Shown: positions 1 to 10,832 of the stretch, in pieces
Layout: each line of letters opens with the position of its first letter
How positions within the stretch are numbered: position 1 is the first letter of the stretch
DNA from: Tetragonia tetragonoides
Lineage: Eukaryota; Streptophyta; Magnoliopsida; Caryophyllales; Aizoaceae
Direction of reading: 5' to 3'
Length of the DNA stretch: 64,000 nucleotides
NCBI GenBank assembly: GCA_038025085.1
Contig: CM076144.1
Coordinates: 37,234,501-37,298,500, forward strand
The notes under the pieces: model-generated
Databases searched by the model: none
What the model was told of the DNA's origin: nothing
What the model saw: only the letters and a program-made list of their open reading frames with translations
Program-made: the position numbers and the translations under genes

Positions 1-59
1 AGCAAAATAAAAGGCAATCCTAAGCTAGACATGCTCCAAAAGAGTATTTTCTTAATGGA

Positions 60-1626
60 CTACTCCGTAGCTTCGGTAGTAGGGCCCGCATCCTCCATAG
101 GTTCATCCGCTTTTGGGGCTTCCACTTTGTGTTCCTTGGAAGCCCATCTCTCGCGAACTAAAGGCTCTTCTTCCACAACCTTCATTAGAGGTGTACTTGA
201 GGAGGCCTCATGATCATTGGCCCGAATTTGGGTCTCCACTTGCGGCTTGGTAGTAATCTTTTCCAAAGCTTTCTTGGCCTTCGGGTTGAGGATGACTCTC
301 ACATGCTTAGCTCCCTTTTTCTTACCCTTCCCCTTAGGGTCATTAGGGTTTGAGAGTCTTAAGCTAGCTTTGACCGATTGAGCCTTAAGATCCTCTTGTT
401 CGGATTTCCTACATGCACGACGACCCTCCGCGGTCTTGCAATCCATCCAAGCCTCATAAGCCGAAGATGTCGCCGTGGGGTCTTTGATATGAGGAATAGT
501 CCACTTGGGACGACGATCTCATGCACACTCCCATGATCTAACCATGCTAATTGTCAAGGCCCGCATAGTAGGAGCCACACTGTCCTTTTGTGGGATAATT
601 TGGCGTTTCCCATATTGCCGCATGATACGGCTAGGAAATATGTAAGTGGAATTATGAAGGCCAAGGACTTGGTAATATCCCGTTTCCTTGCTACATCCGA
701 TTGCGGATTTAGACCCCACCACTTGACGGTCCATCGTAGCAAAGGGCATGCCTTAACATACCCGCGCCACTCATCAATGGTGGATTCATAGTAAAGCCTC
801 CGGCGGATGAGAAATTGCTTTGGTTGATATTTGAGCGCATTAGCGGGCCTCTCAATGAAGCACATATGCTTTCAAGGAGCCATATCTACACACAAACAAA
901 ACACAAAAAATAATATAAAGTTAGATATCCATTAAAGATTCAAACTTTATTAATCAAAATTATTAAAAGCAAATTATCCAAAAAACTCACTTGAAGGAGA
1001 AGAGGGCTTCCCGTCCATCCACCGAGCGATGACTCTTTTTTCTTGCGGTCCAAGCAAATTAAGGTTTCACCAAGAATAAGAGACATTGGGGTAAATTCGT
1101 TTTGGATTTGTTCAACAATTCTAAGCATACAAGTTTTACCATTATTACCTCCACCAAAAAAGAGGTACCTATGCAAGAGACATAAAATAAAAGCACGTCT
1201 ATAATACGTCTCACTCATCACGTCATGGTTATCCCTTACCTTGGGGAAAAAGATATCAATCACACCATTGAGGTCCAACTCACCACTCCTACCAACGGAG
1301 GAGGCTTGTGGTTGTGATAGGCCAAGATACCTTTTATGGTAGCCTTCAAGGTTTGCCCCGAGCCATGGAGTAGCGAGAGCTTGATCATGAGGGAACCCAA
1401 GGATAGAGGCAAATTCTTCGGGAAGTGGGCATAATTCATTGTACCCAAATCGAAAGACATGGAGCTTGTCATCCCAAAACTCAACAGCGGCCTCAATGAG
1501 GTTCTAGACGATTTGAACTTGCTTCAGGTGGAAGAGAGCATTCAAGTGGAAAGGCACAAGTCTCATCCTCTCTTCGGGGGTCATAGATTGTAACCACTTG
1601 TCAAATTTAACATCAAAGCTTGTCAT
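60..1626 (-). pseudogene. Decayed DUF7745-like antisense gene of the retrotransposon
   Basis: Two exons can be read: exon 1 at 991-1626 and exon 2 at 60-885, with an intron at 886-990 (donor GTGAGT, acceptor TGTAG). The N-terminal part (MTSFDVKFDKW..., YNELCPLPEEFASILGFP, SLILGETLICLDRKKKE, GSPLLLQ) and the middle part (YYESTIDEWRGYVKACPLL, then YIFPSRIMRQYGKRQ) resemble the DUF7745 and plant-mobile-domain-like proteins common in plant transposons; this is recognition by eye. The C-terminus (60-446) is basic, then acidic. The gene is broken: an in-frame TAG at 1504-1506, a one-base frameshift at the start of exon 2, another frameshift between about 750 and 650, and a TGA at 519-521 that looks like CGA changed by C-to-T. 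No molecular function is known. It lies antisense to the retroelement, downstream of the PMD gene on the same strand. Confidence 0.6.
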
Positions 1627-1725
1627 GGCTGAAATCTAAATTAATTAGGGGGTTTCTCTCTCTAAAAGCTCTCCATTGCTAGAAGATTATGAAGGTGATG
1701 TCCCAAATCCGGACTAACCCAAGGC

Positions 1726-1732
1726 TTATATA
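1726..1732 (-). promoter_or_regulatory. TATA box of the antisense DUF7745-like gene
   Basis: On the minus strand this reads TATATAA, about 100 bases upstream of the ATG at 1626. Position and sequence fit a plant core promoter, so the antisense gene seems to have had its own promoter inside the retroelement. Confidence 0.5.
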
Positions 1733-1770
1733 GACCTCGCACGGAAAAGACGAAAAAATAAGGCAACCCG

Positions 1771-1955
1771 TCAAAAACGGGCTTCAGCGGCCGCTGGGAC
1801 AGCCGCTGAAAGTCCAACGGCCCTGATAGTGCAGCCTAGGCCCAGCGGCCAGCCGCTGGAGCCCGGCGGCCCCTCTTTTCGCCCCCGCTCCTCCGCGTGT
1901 GCCGCTGGACGCCTCCCTTTGGCCGCCGGACCCTTTCTCGAGACAAGTCCCCTTT
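1771..1955. repeat. GC-rich block with repeated CCGCTG/CAGCGG motifs
   Basis: This stretch is strikingly GC-rich against AT-rich surroundings. It repeats words such as CAGCGGCC, CCGCTGG and GCCGCTGA. It lies just upstream of the antisense gene's TATA box. Similar blocks lie upstream of the PMD gene (5460-5670) and in the LTR (6530-6690). The flanking 1960-2360 is pyrimidine-rich, AT-rich DNA without a gene. Confidence 0.6.
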
Positions 1956-2508
1956 TTCTCCGATTTTGGACACTTTCCTTAACCATTTTGGACTCAAATT
2001 TGGTTTTCTTTCCTATTTCCACTATTATTTCTATTTTGTATTATTTCCTTATTATTAATGGAAACTCCACAATTTCCTTATTTCTTTCTGGATGATTATC
2101 ATCTTTTCTTTTCTTTTCTTTTTTATATATTTTTTTTATTAATTCCTTTTTACTTATTATTTCCATTTCATTTTTGCACCCCTTTCCTTTTTTCATTTTT
2201 TTTAGAGGGGATAGGGTACACCCAATTTTAACTTTTTGGCTATACCATTTTTTTGCTAAATGGCTATTACTTGCGCTTTTGCTTGACTACTTGTGCATTT
2301 GCATTAGCCTAATTATCTGCAGGAACCAATAAATAAGCAGGCAATATTTACAAGCAAAGTCTGAATGTTTGTTCAATACAAATGTTCAAAATGTATTTCA
2401 CACAAATACATTATCATAAAAATCATCACCCGCATCAACATCCATACGGGGCACCTCAAAGTCGTCCTCCGACCTCCGCGGCTCATCACCAAAGATCGAC
2501 GCCACAAA

Positions 2509-5158
2509 CTAGCTAGGGTCAAAGGAGGAATGTCGGGCAGGCTCCCGGTATGAACTCCCCTCCCCAGCATAACTCGAATCATACCCCCACGAAGAACGAG
2601 GAGGCATGGTAGGCATCATAGGAGCAGGAACCGGGGGCTGATAATAAAGACCGCCATATGAAGGATACCCCGCATACCCGGGAAAAGAAGGATACATCGG
2701 CATAGGCATAGGAGCAGGCTCCACATGCGGAGTCATCCTACTCCCACCAGAATGGTCCGTCCGATGTACAGGCACCCTCTCTCTCCTAGGACTCTCCCTC
2801 CTAGGGCTCCTCTCGCGTGAAGGACTACGCTCAGGAGAGCTCACACCCTCATCATCCGATAACACTACCTGTCGTGATCGACGAGGAAGAGGCCGGCAGT
2901 ACTCAACCTGCAACCCACAAAATATAAGATACATTTCTCAAAGCATGCAACTTTGAAAAAGCAAAACCAAAGTTTACCTTGTCCAAGTCCGCTCTTGCGC
3001 AAGTATCTTTTGAAAGAGCTCGGGATATCCAAGACTTCATGGCATGCATCATCATGAAGATCTTCCCAGTCTGCTCACGATCAAGCTACACAAAGAAAAG
3101 ACTAGTACAAGCATATAATGGTAAAATATCGTACATTTTGATAAATTACGAATTTACCCCTGGATGCCCAACGGGAAGAGGGAGACCCTGAATGTCATCA
3201 TCAAGGTCCTCCTTCATGGGAATTTCTCCCCAGCACTCATTCTCGCCATAATTCCGGCCTCGGACCCGTATGTCCGGGAGATCCACCTCGGTGTCATCAA
3301 CCCGAGGCTCCTACAAAGCAAAGTAAGTTAGCACTCAACAAGATAAGGAAGGCATGGAATGTCAAGCATAAATTCTTACCTTCAAACCCACGAATGAAGG
3401 CATGAGGCGATCACGGCGGAACTGCTCATAATGCCCCGCAAGGTCCTCCGCAGGCTCCCTCAAATACCGCATAGCATCCGAGCCCACCATGGCCTCCGCA
3501 ACCTGCTCGCGCGACAAGCACCTCACCAAGAACATGGTCGAGGGAGGATCCAAAGGAATCCTCGGACCCCCCAAATCGGGATATACCTGACGGAAGACCC
3601 GCTCTCCCAGATACCAGTCAAAAGAGAACGGGCCCGCAATCAGGATCTTCTGACAGTCCACCGCCCTAGAAGCTAGGATGGCGTCCGGAGTTGACCCATG
3701 ATACTTCGCCCATGGGAAGTAGTCAATCTACGCAAACATGCAACATAAGATATTTTCACACCAAGAAATACAATCCATGCAACAAAGAACCAATATTACG
3801 TTACCTTGTGCCAGTCTAAGCGCAAGAGGGCCTCCCTATACTGCTGGAGAGTCTGCAGAGGCGCAATACCCCTATGACGCCATGCCCTATAAACCGGGAA
3901 GTCTAAGACCCAGCCCGTAGGCGCCATGTCCAGGAAATGCTCAAAAAACCAAGGCTACATCAAAACATGAAATTAAGCACCGCACACTTAAATCATGCAA
4001 ACCACGAAAAGCGAATACAAAGAGAAAACGCATCTGCAACACCTTCCAAAAGCCGCATAAGCTCACGGGAGGAAGAGTCGACTGCTTGTACCCCTCATCA
4101 TTCACGCGGCAAGCATACCGCATGTATCTCAAGAGGTTGGCGTATCCCGGCAACCCCCAGTTGTACTCTCTCACTCTCTCCCAGTCCAGCAGGCTCGGGA
4201 GGTAAATGGCATGAATGCGTTCCCCCTTGTCGCTAAAGATAGTGGTGGCAAGGAGGTAGGCGATAAACATTCTCGCCTTTTGCTCCACCGAGGTATTCCT
4301 CTTATACCTCGAGTCCTTCAAAGCAGTAAAAAGCTCGCCATAGGGACGATAATGGTGACCCCAAGTGTTCCCCCAAGGACCAAAGAGCTCCACCATCTCC
4401 GCCTTACATTTCCAAATGGAAACGTCGTAGACAATGGGTGTACCCACGCAAGGTACCCCGGTCAACATAGCAAACTCCGAAGGAGTGATCATCATCTCCC
4501 CATTAGGGTAATGGAACGTATTGGTAGTGTCCCAAAAACGCTCCAAGGATAAACGGACAATACACCTCTTGACTCGCTCAACAGAGTCTGCCACCTTCAA
4601 AAGGGGCCCAAACCCCGCATTCAAGACCGCATCTTGCACCTCTTTGGGCAAGATTTTATAAAGCTTAATCGAAGAGCCATAATTGCCATGGGCCTTCAAA
4701 TTCCCATCGGGTTCCTATGATCAAATTTGCAACCTCTTAGGTTCACATTTCAATCAACTGTTTGATCCTAGGCATGCTTCTAGTTTCGTTCAAGCCACGC
4801 AATATCACATGCACTACAAACTTGACAATTGCATACAATTCTACACAAATTCTACTCAAGGCAAAGCACAAATTCAATGCATAAAAAGTATGAATTCAAA
4901 GGCTTGAAGACTTACCACGAACTTGAAAGCCCGAGAGCTCAAATGAGTTGCCGATCGGAAAAGCAACTCCGATCGATCCCAAACAATGTCTGGCATCCTA
5001 TCCGACCGGGTATATCGATCTTGAGGAAAAGCCACATTAGGCTTCCTCTTTGAAGGCTTCACATGAGATGGAAAAGCCTTGGTGAAGATGTCAATTTCCT
5101 CGACCTCCTCTCGCACCTCGGTCCTCCTACTCCTCTTCTTTCCCAATTTTGGAGCCAT
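2509..5158 (-). CDS. Plant mobile domain (PMD) protein, antisense in an LTR retrotransposon
   Basis: Seven exons join into one open frame of 690 residues: 4916-5158, 4043-4714, 3805-3954, 3380-3727, 3158-3310, 2978-3085 and 2509-2907. Each exon length divides by three and all six introns are phase 0 with GT-AG ends. The start is the ATG at 5158 (MAPKLGKKRSRR, a basic, nuclear-signal-like N-terminus). Exon 2 carries the PMD core (VKRCIVRLSLERFWDTTNTF, GEMMITPSEFAMLTGVPCVG, DKGERIHAIYLPSLLDW), continuing into GFWK|PWFFEHF across the exon 2/3 junction. The last exon has an SR-like run (SPERSPSRERSPRRESPRRE), then a Pro/Tyr/Met-rich tail. PMD proteins include Arabidopsis MAIN and MAIL1 and many transposon-borne relatives; no enzyme activity is established. 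It lies between the degraded DUF7745-like gene and the 3' LTR, opposite to the element's sense strand. The clean frame suggests recent constraint or recent insertion. Confidence 0.8.
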
Positions 5159-5459
5159 AGAAGAAGGATGAGCAAAGCAAGCAACAACAACAAACAAAAA
5201 TGGAGAATTTCAGATTTTCTGTCTCCAAGGGTTTCAAAAACCCACTCTTAAATTCACCCCAAATTTGTGAGAAATCACAAATAAACTTCAAATTATGCAA
5301 AGATTATGCAAAAGCAAGCAAATGCAAGCAAAAAGGGTAAATTTGAGCAAGAAATGAAGTTTGGGCAACAAGGGAGGTAGAGAGAGAGAGAGTCTCGAAG
5401 TTTTAGGGAAGAAATGACCCAAAATTCGGCTCTCTCCCAATTAAACCCCAAAACCGCGC

Positions 5460-5670
5460 CTTTGAACCAGTCCAGCGGCCCGGTTCAAGGCCGCCCAGGC
5501 TCAGAAGCCCAGCCGCCAGGCCGGACGGCTGCCCCCAGCACCTTCGCACCGTCAGTTGAGCCGCTGAGCGGGCCCGATAAGGCCGCCCAGCGCTCAGCGG
5601 CCCAGCGCATCGCCGCTGAAACCATTTTCACTTCCGCCTCTCACGGGGCGGGCCCGCAAGTTCAAATTCC
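5460..5670. repeat. GC-rich block upstream of the PMD gene
   Basis: It is dense in AGCGGCCC, GCCGCCC and CCGCTGA words, like the blocks at 1771-1955 and 6530-6690. It sits about 300 bases upstream of the PMD start codon. The interval 5159-5459 is AT-rich 5' flank with a short GA tract near 5375-5395. No obvious TATA box was seen for the PMD gene. Confidence 0.5.
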
Positions 5671-5779
5671 ACGCGGGAGTGCATTTCTCGACCGTTAGAA
5701 GCCCGGGAGATACAGGCATGTCACCTAAAATGACTCTTTTGCCCCCGCAACACGGTTTCCTATCCTAGGGACCCGGTAT

Positions 5780-5855
5780 TATCTAATTTTTGCAGGCACA
5801 GGCATATTCTCTAATTTTTTGCACAGGCACTTTATCTATTTTTTGCAGGCACAAT
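5780..5855 (+). repeat. Short imperfect tandem repeat
   Basis: About three imperfect copies of a roughly 25-30-bp unit containing CTAATTTTTGCAGGCACA are visible, upstream of the larger array at 5878. Confidence 0.5.
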
Positions 5856-5877
5856 TTTCCAAGAAACAAGCATTACT

Positions 5878-6080
5878 AAAGCAGAGCTACGCAACGCTCT
5901 TTTACGTTGAGGCTATTAAAATTAACGCCACATTGGCACCCGCAAATAAAGTAGAGCTACGCAACGCTCCTTGAGATTGAGGCTATTAAAATTAGCATGA
6001 CGTTGGCACCCGCAAAGCAGAGCTACGCAACACTCTTTGACGACGAAGCTATTAGCATCGCGTTGGCACCCGCAAAGCAG
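5878..6080 (+). repeat. Tandem array, three units of about 60-70 bp, in the retroelement 3' UTR
   Basis: Units start at 5878, 5948 and 6014, with the head of a fourth at 6074. Each begins AAAGCAGAGCTACGCAAC and ends TTGGCACCCGC. The array lies just before the polypurine tract. Hypervariable tandem repeats in this 3' UTR position are known in Tat/Ogre-type retrotransposons and can seed satellite DNA. Confidence 0.85.
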
Positions 6081-6204
6081 GTAACCCTGACCACAGGAGG
6101 TCAAGAGTCTACCCTTTTTCCTTTTCTAACATAAAGCATTTTTTTTCAAAACACACTGCAGGCATTTTTAGCAAATACTTTGACCTTCGCTTTCACAAGC
6201 TCGG

Positions 6205-6220
6205 CCAAAATGGGGGCTTC
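6205..6220 (+). other. Polypurine tract (plus-strand primer site) of the LTR retrotransposon
   Basis: The sequence CCAAAATGGGGGCTTC abuts the TG start of the LTR at 6221. A purine-rich run immediately 5' of a TGTAGACACC start is the standard arrangement, and it fixes the element's sense strand as +. Confidence 0.75.
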
Positions 6221-6576
6221 TGTAGACACCCTAATCGGTTCCCCTTCCCTGGCACCGCAACGCCCGATGATGATGGTAATGGATTAACATGGATGTAAGT
6301 AGAAAAGGACATTGTTCAAAAATCTAGACCAAATTCCTTGAAACATCAGTCTTTGACTAACCCTTGTTATAAGGATTCCAGCGCCTTTGACCTTGCCTCA
6401 ATCAGGTTTCCGGATCAAGAGATATCGCGTCTCGAAGATTTGGGTCAAAACCGCTCAATCCCGACCCCCTAGGTCAGCCCAAGGGCAATTTCGTAAGTTA
6501 CTGAGCACAAAAAGTCAAAAAATCCTAGACACGCGCGCGCCTCCGGGCCCAGCGGGTGACGCTGTCAGTCCGGCGG

Positions 6577-6634
6577 CACACGCGTGACAGCGGGGGCCCT
6601 CAGGGCACACGCGTGACAGCGGGGGCCCTCAGGG
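6577..6634 (+). repeat. 29-bp perfect tandem duplication in the LTR
   Basis: Two adjacent copies (6577-6605 and 6606-6634) of a GC-rich unit containing GTGACAGCGGGGGCCC. Confidence 0.9.
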
Positions 6635-7738
6635 CAGCCGCTCAGCCCCAGCTGCAGCCGCTTGGCTTCAGCTGCCTTCCTGCTAGCCGTTGGGGCTATT
6701 TTCTAGCTAGGCCGAGTTTTGGCGCCGGGTTTCTTACCCTAAGCCCCTAATTCCGTCCCCTAACTTTCTAAATACTCCTTTTCACCCTCTTTTGACAGAG
6801 ATTGGTCAGTTTATAATTTTGAGAGCATTGAGAGCACAAATATTCCCAAATCACAGAGAATTCAGATTTTGAAGACTCAAGCAAGCCGTTGCACCCAACC
6901 TAGCACCCAAAATTGAAGAGCAATTCCAATTCTACTAGTCCCGTTCGAATAGAACGTACAGGTTAACCATCTTGAGGGCCTAAATTCTTTATTAATTCTC
7001 TTGTTTATTGCTTATAATCATGTTTTATTTAGCTTTTGATTATGGTTAAATAAATTTGCATGCTTTGGTCCTTGTAATTAATTATGCATGATTAGCTTAA
7101 TTTAAAGTTTCCATCTTTTTATTAGTTTATGCAAGTTTGCATCTTTTTATAGTTTGTGCATGCATGTAGCAACCTCCTAGGTTTATTTTAGCATAAAGTT
7201 AATATTTTTGCGTTGTTCTTCCTTTGAAGTTACTAACAAATTTATTGATGTGCATATGCAATGCTTGGCGTGTTTAGCAAAGTGCGGTAGGTTGGAGCGT
7301 TAAGTTATTGCTCTTATCTCTTGTTTATGTTTGATAATAGTATGCATGCAAATTGGATATATATTGTGCAAAGTGATAACATAAGTAATTTGGTTGTCTT
7401 TAACCCGCCTAGTTAATGTAGGATCTTGGACGACCGGATTTATATGGAACCATATAGCATAGATAAATATTTGACATGGATAGGCTTAGTAGAGGCCGTT
7501 TATTAGGGCGATTTAGATGAGATTCGTTTTGTTTATTTTGTACCTACACCCCCGAACTCAATATTTAACCCCATGGGTATGAGTCAATTCCCAATAGGAA
7601 TTGGATGCACTTTTGATGGTTTTCAAGTGTTTCCTAAAAATTGGTGGTGGCTTCATTACTTGCAAATTATTATTCCCCGTTATAATTAAATTTAAATTGC
7701 ATATGACGAATTATTTAAGAACCATTAATTCGCACCAA

Positions 7739-7793
7739 ATATTTCAATTAGCGCCGGAAAGGCGAGGATATTTCAATTAGCGCCGGAAAGGCG
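7739..7793 (+). repeat. 29-bp tandem duplication near the LTR end
   Basis: ATATTTCAATTAGCGCCGG occurs at 7739 and again at 7768, so the LTR end carries two copies of the same terminal unit. Confidence 0.9.
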
Positions 7794-7805
7794 TGGGTTC
7801 TTACA

Positions 7806-8325
7806 GGAACATAAGAGGTACACAAGATCCGTTATCGGGTCCCTGATTGGCTTGTAAGGGCGTTTTTACGAGACACCAATGTAGGGCCTGAGCATCGAAT
7901 GCATGGGTGTTATTGAAGTTCGAGACCCAGATGCCCCTCCTGGGGCATCATGGGTCTTCTAGGGTCATGATAGTCCCGCCGAAGAAGTTTGGGCAAAAAT
8001 GACACCCGGGCCCCTGAAAGCCGAAAACGAAGGCTATAATCCACGTTCTTTTGGCTTCCGGGAGGCCCCGGAACGAAGGTGGATATTTTCGCATCACATC
8101 GCACGAGAAATCCTTAGGGAACATAGGAGCCCTCGAGGTCCGTTATCGGGTCTCTGACAGGCTTGTAAAGGCGTTTTTATGAAACACTAATGTATGATAT
8201 CGAAATTCGGGGATTCGTATGACCATTCATGGGCACCTGGGATCCTCTAGTGTAAGATAGACCCTCCGATAATTTCGGGCACAAATGAACCCCTGGCCCC
8301 CAGAAGCTGAAAAAGAATTAAATTA
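7806..8325 (+). repeat. Satellite-like repeat, one full 312-bp monomer plus a partial one
   Basis: The sequence from 7806 (GGAACATAAGAGG, then CCGTTATCGGGTCCCTGA) recurs from 8118 (GGAACATAGGAGC, then CCGTTATCGGGTCTCTGA). The second copy fades after about 200 bp near CCCCCAGAAGCTGAAAAAG. The copies share order throughout but differ by substitutions and indels. This looks like a fragment of a tandem satellite or of another retroelement's repeat region; the family is unknown. Confidence 0.7.
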
Positions 8326-9210
8326 AATAATTTTAAACATTTATGTTGGTACAACTATTCAGAGAAAACAATGTACATCAATATATGGTACTAAGCTTAA
8401 TAAAGCTAGAGGGGTTATATTGCAAAGAGAGGAGGTGTAGATACCGAATACCTTTTAGCAATCGGAATGAGAAATACGATGATCTTTACCAAAATGGGGA
8501 TTAGTTGTACACGATGCCAGAATTATGGCGAACGATGGCGATAAGATCCAGATACGAACATTGAACGTATGGGAAGGTAGGAGATGGATTGATGGTGTGT
8601 GGTTACATCATCTATTCATGAGAGATGAATTAGCTTTTTTTTTTTTTGGCTTATCAATATGTGAGAGAAATTAACTACTACTCAATTGTTTGAATTTGTA
8701 ACGTTTGACAACTTGTGAGAATAAAGGGAATGGGAGGAAAGAGCCATTAAACTCCATTATGTTTTCGTAACGTCTAATTGTTGTCACTTTCTCTCTCTTT
8801 TTTCCTTTTTTTTAAGGTCATGAGTCACATGACACGCTATAAGCAAATTGACACGTCATTCGTCAATTCAACGGATGATATGGCGAATTCTGGTTTAATC
8901 ATTGCGTTTTAATCTAATTTTATATAGATTTATTAAGTAGAATTAGTTCACAAAAACTCGTATGAAACGTTCTCAAGGTGATAGGCTTTATACAAGCATG
9001 TCGTCATTTTTGATTATAAAAGTGATCTTACCTTGAAACGGCTTCATAGAAAATGTATATTTGAGAAGACTTAATGAGTGATTTGTAGTGTTGGTAAAAT
9101 TATTGTTCGGTCTCTAATAGATCATCACCCACATTCAACATTATAGTATGTAGTTTTTTTTTTGCTCATTTATTGTATGTAGTTTTTTTTTGCTCTTCCG
9201 TTTATAGTAT
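8326..9210. other. Intergenic AT-rich DNA, no feature recognised
   Basis: No convincing reading frame, RNA gene or paired repeat ends were seen. It contains poly-T runs and a short duplicated TGTAGTTTTTTTT word near 9150-9190. Confidence 0.5.
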
Positions 9211-9954
9211 GTAGTTGATAGGCCACATTTCCAGATGGGTTTTTTTGTAGGGGTTCATTGCCATTTGAAGCTTTTTTATTGCTCCGGTGACAACTGGGTC
9301 TTTAAGTAATTTGACTCGGCCATTAAAGTCCATGACTCGCTCATCCGATACAAAAGTCCGGCCATTTTGAATTATTGTAATTTATTGCTATTTACCTGCC
9401 ATTTTTTTTTACTTTACTCAGCTGCTATTACTTGCAACTGAATATTACAGAATCTCCATATTCTTCATTTTTTTTGAGGGTTCCATATTCTTCATTTACC
9501 TAAACCTACGCATTACATATTACACCATTCACCCACCATCATTACTTAAAAAACACCAACAATCTTGCCTAACAAAATCATTGCAAGTACAAATATCACA
9601 AATTCCCCCTTTTCGTTCTCAAACCTTAATTTCGTTCAGTTAGGGTGAAAAGAAATATAAGAGGGATAGAGGAAGGCTTTGTGTTAACTACCCCGCCAAA
9701 TGAAAATATAATGGGTTGCTATTTAAGAAATAACGATAGAAATAAAATATATGTAAAAAAAATGGCAGGTAAATAGCAATAAATGCCAATAATTCAAAAT
9801 GGCCTGACTTTTGTATCGGGTCAGCGAGTCATGGACTTTAATGGCCGAGTCAAATTAATTAAAGACTCAATTATCGCCGGAGAAACAAAAAAGACTCAAA
9901 TGGCAATGACCCCCTACAAAAAAGACTCATCTAAAAATACGGTCGTAGTTGATA
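9211..9954. mobile_element. Non-autonomous Mutator-like element with 185-190 bp inverted ends
   Basis: The element proper is 9221-9944 (724 bp), flanked by an exact 10-bp duplication GTAGTTGATA (9211-9220 and 9945-9954). The left end (GGCCACATTTCCAGATG) and the reverse complement of the right end (GACCGTATTTTTAGATG) pair along about 185 bp, up to the TTTACCTGCCATTTTT / AAAAATGGCAGGTAAA edges. Long terminal inverted repeats with a 9-11-bp target duplication are typical of MULEs. No transposase is encoded; open frames crossing the ends are by-products. The second copy is at 16485-17533. Confidence 0.85.
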
Positions 9955-10832
9955 CTCCGTATTGTCACTTCTTTAAGTACTTTTTTCCTTTACTAAATCT
10001 AGCATGTGATAAGCTTTTATAAGTGTATTTAGAAAATAAAATGATTGATGTATTAATCAAAGAGGATCTATCTCAATATCCTAGTCTATGTAATGCAACG
10101 GACTAGTTGATGTCCAACAAAAACGTACAAGCCTTCCTTCATTGATCTTCGAATATTGATCAATATGTTTTTTTTCCTCACATTAAAAAACACAAAAAAT
10201 TCTATAAACGGTATTTTTGTAACTTTTAGTGAAATGAGAGTCACTTTTAAATAAAATAAGGATCACTGTTCACCATGAATGATTCCCATATTTCTAAATA
10301 TTGACCTCAATTTTCTGTAAGTTGGTATAAAACTTGCTGATTAAAAATACCAATAATACTAAATACCATTATCACACTGACTGTATATATTGGTTTTTAC
10401 CTTTATAATATTTTTGATTCGAATTCTCGACATTGCTTAATGGATGAGACTGTCGAACCACTCACACCAACCACTTATTGGTCTTTCCATTCATAATATA
10501 AGAACTACATTATTTCCTCCCATTAAAATAGTGAGATGAGATTGGGAATCCCCTATGGGCCTATCCAAAGGACGTAAAAACAGCACAAAATAAAAAATAA
10601 AAATAAAAGAACGCCGTGGCCGGTGGCCCAAAATTTTTGGGTTGCATACTCCATACTTCCAACCATCTCGCTCGTGAAATGTGGCCCAGTGACTTTATCT
10701 AGGAGTAGATCTTTAAATTCACAAATGTAACAGGCTCACAGGCTTAAACAAACTCCATTTAAAAACGCCCCAATCGTTCGGCCAGTCCGGTGAGAAATGG
10801 AATTTGACCAATACAAAAACTTGTGTGGGCCG
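9955..10832. other. Intergenic DNA, no feature recognised
   Basis: AT-rich sequence with no supported gene, RNA or repeat structure. Confidence 0.5.

Larger units (their letters stand above)
6221..7805 (+). mobile_element. 3' LTR of a Tat/Ogre-like Ty3/gypsy retrotransposon
   Basis: It begins TGTAGACACC right after the polypurine tract. It most likely ends TTCTTACA at 7805, because from 7806 the sequence matches a satellite-like monomer that recurs at 8118. That gives about 1585 bp. The LTR holds a GC-rich block (6530-6690) and two short tandem duplications. The lineage (Tat/Ogre) is inferred from the LTR start, the 3' UTR repeats and the antisense genes; no reverse transcriptase or integrase is in the window. 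The 5' LTR is off the left edge, so the end and target duplication cannot be confirmed here. Confidence 0.7.

Noticed and set aside
1829..2095. 88-residue plus-strand frame in the GC-rich block
   Set aside because: It comes from the GC-rich repeat and runs into pyrimidine-rich DNA; no domain.
8437..8460. Second LTR start (TGTAGATACCGAATACC after a purine-rich run)
   Set aside because: No matching LTR end, no internal domain and no second copy; one short similarity only.
9783..10022. 79-residue frame
   Set aside because: Most of it is the right inverted repeat of the MULE at 9221-9944; similar frames appear at the other ends.
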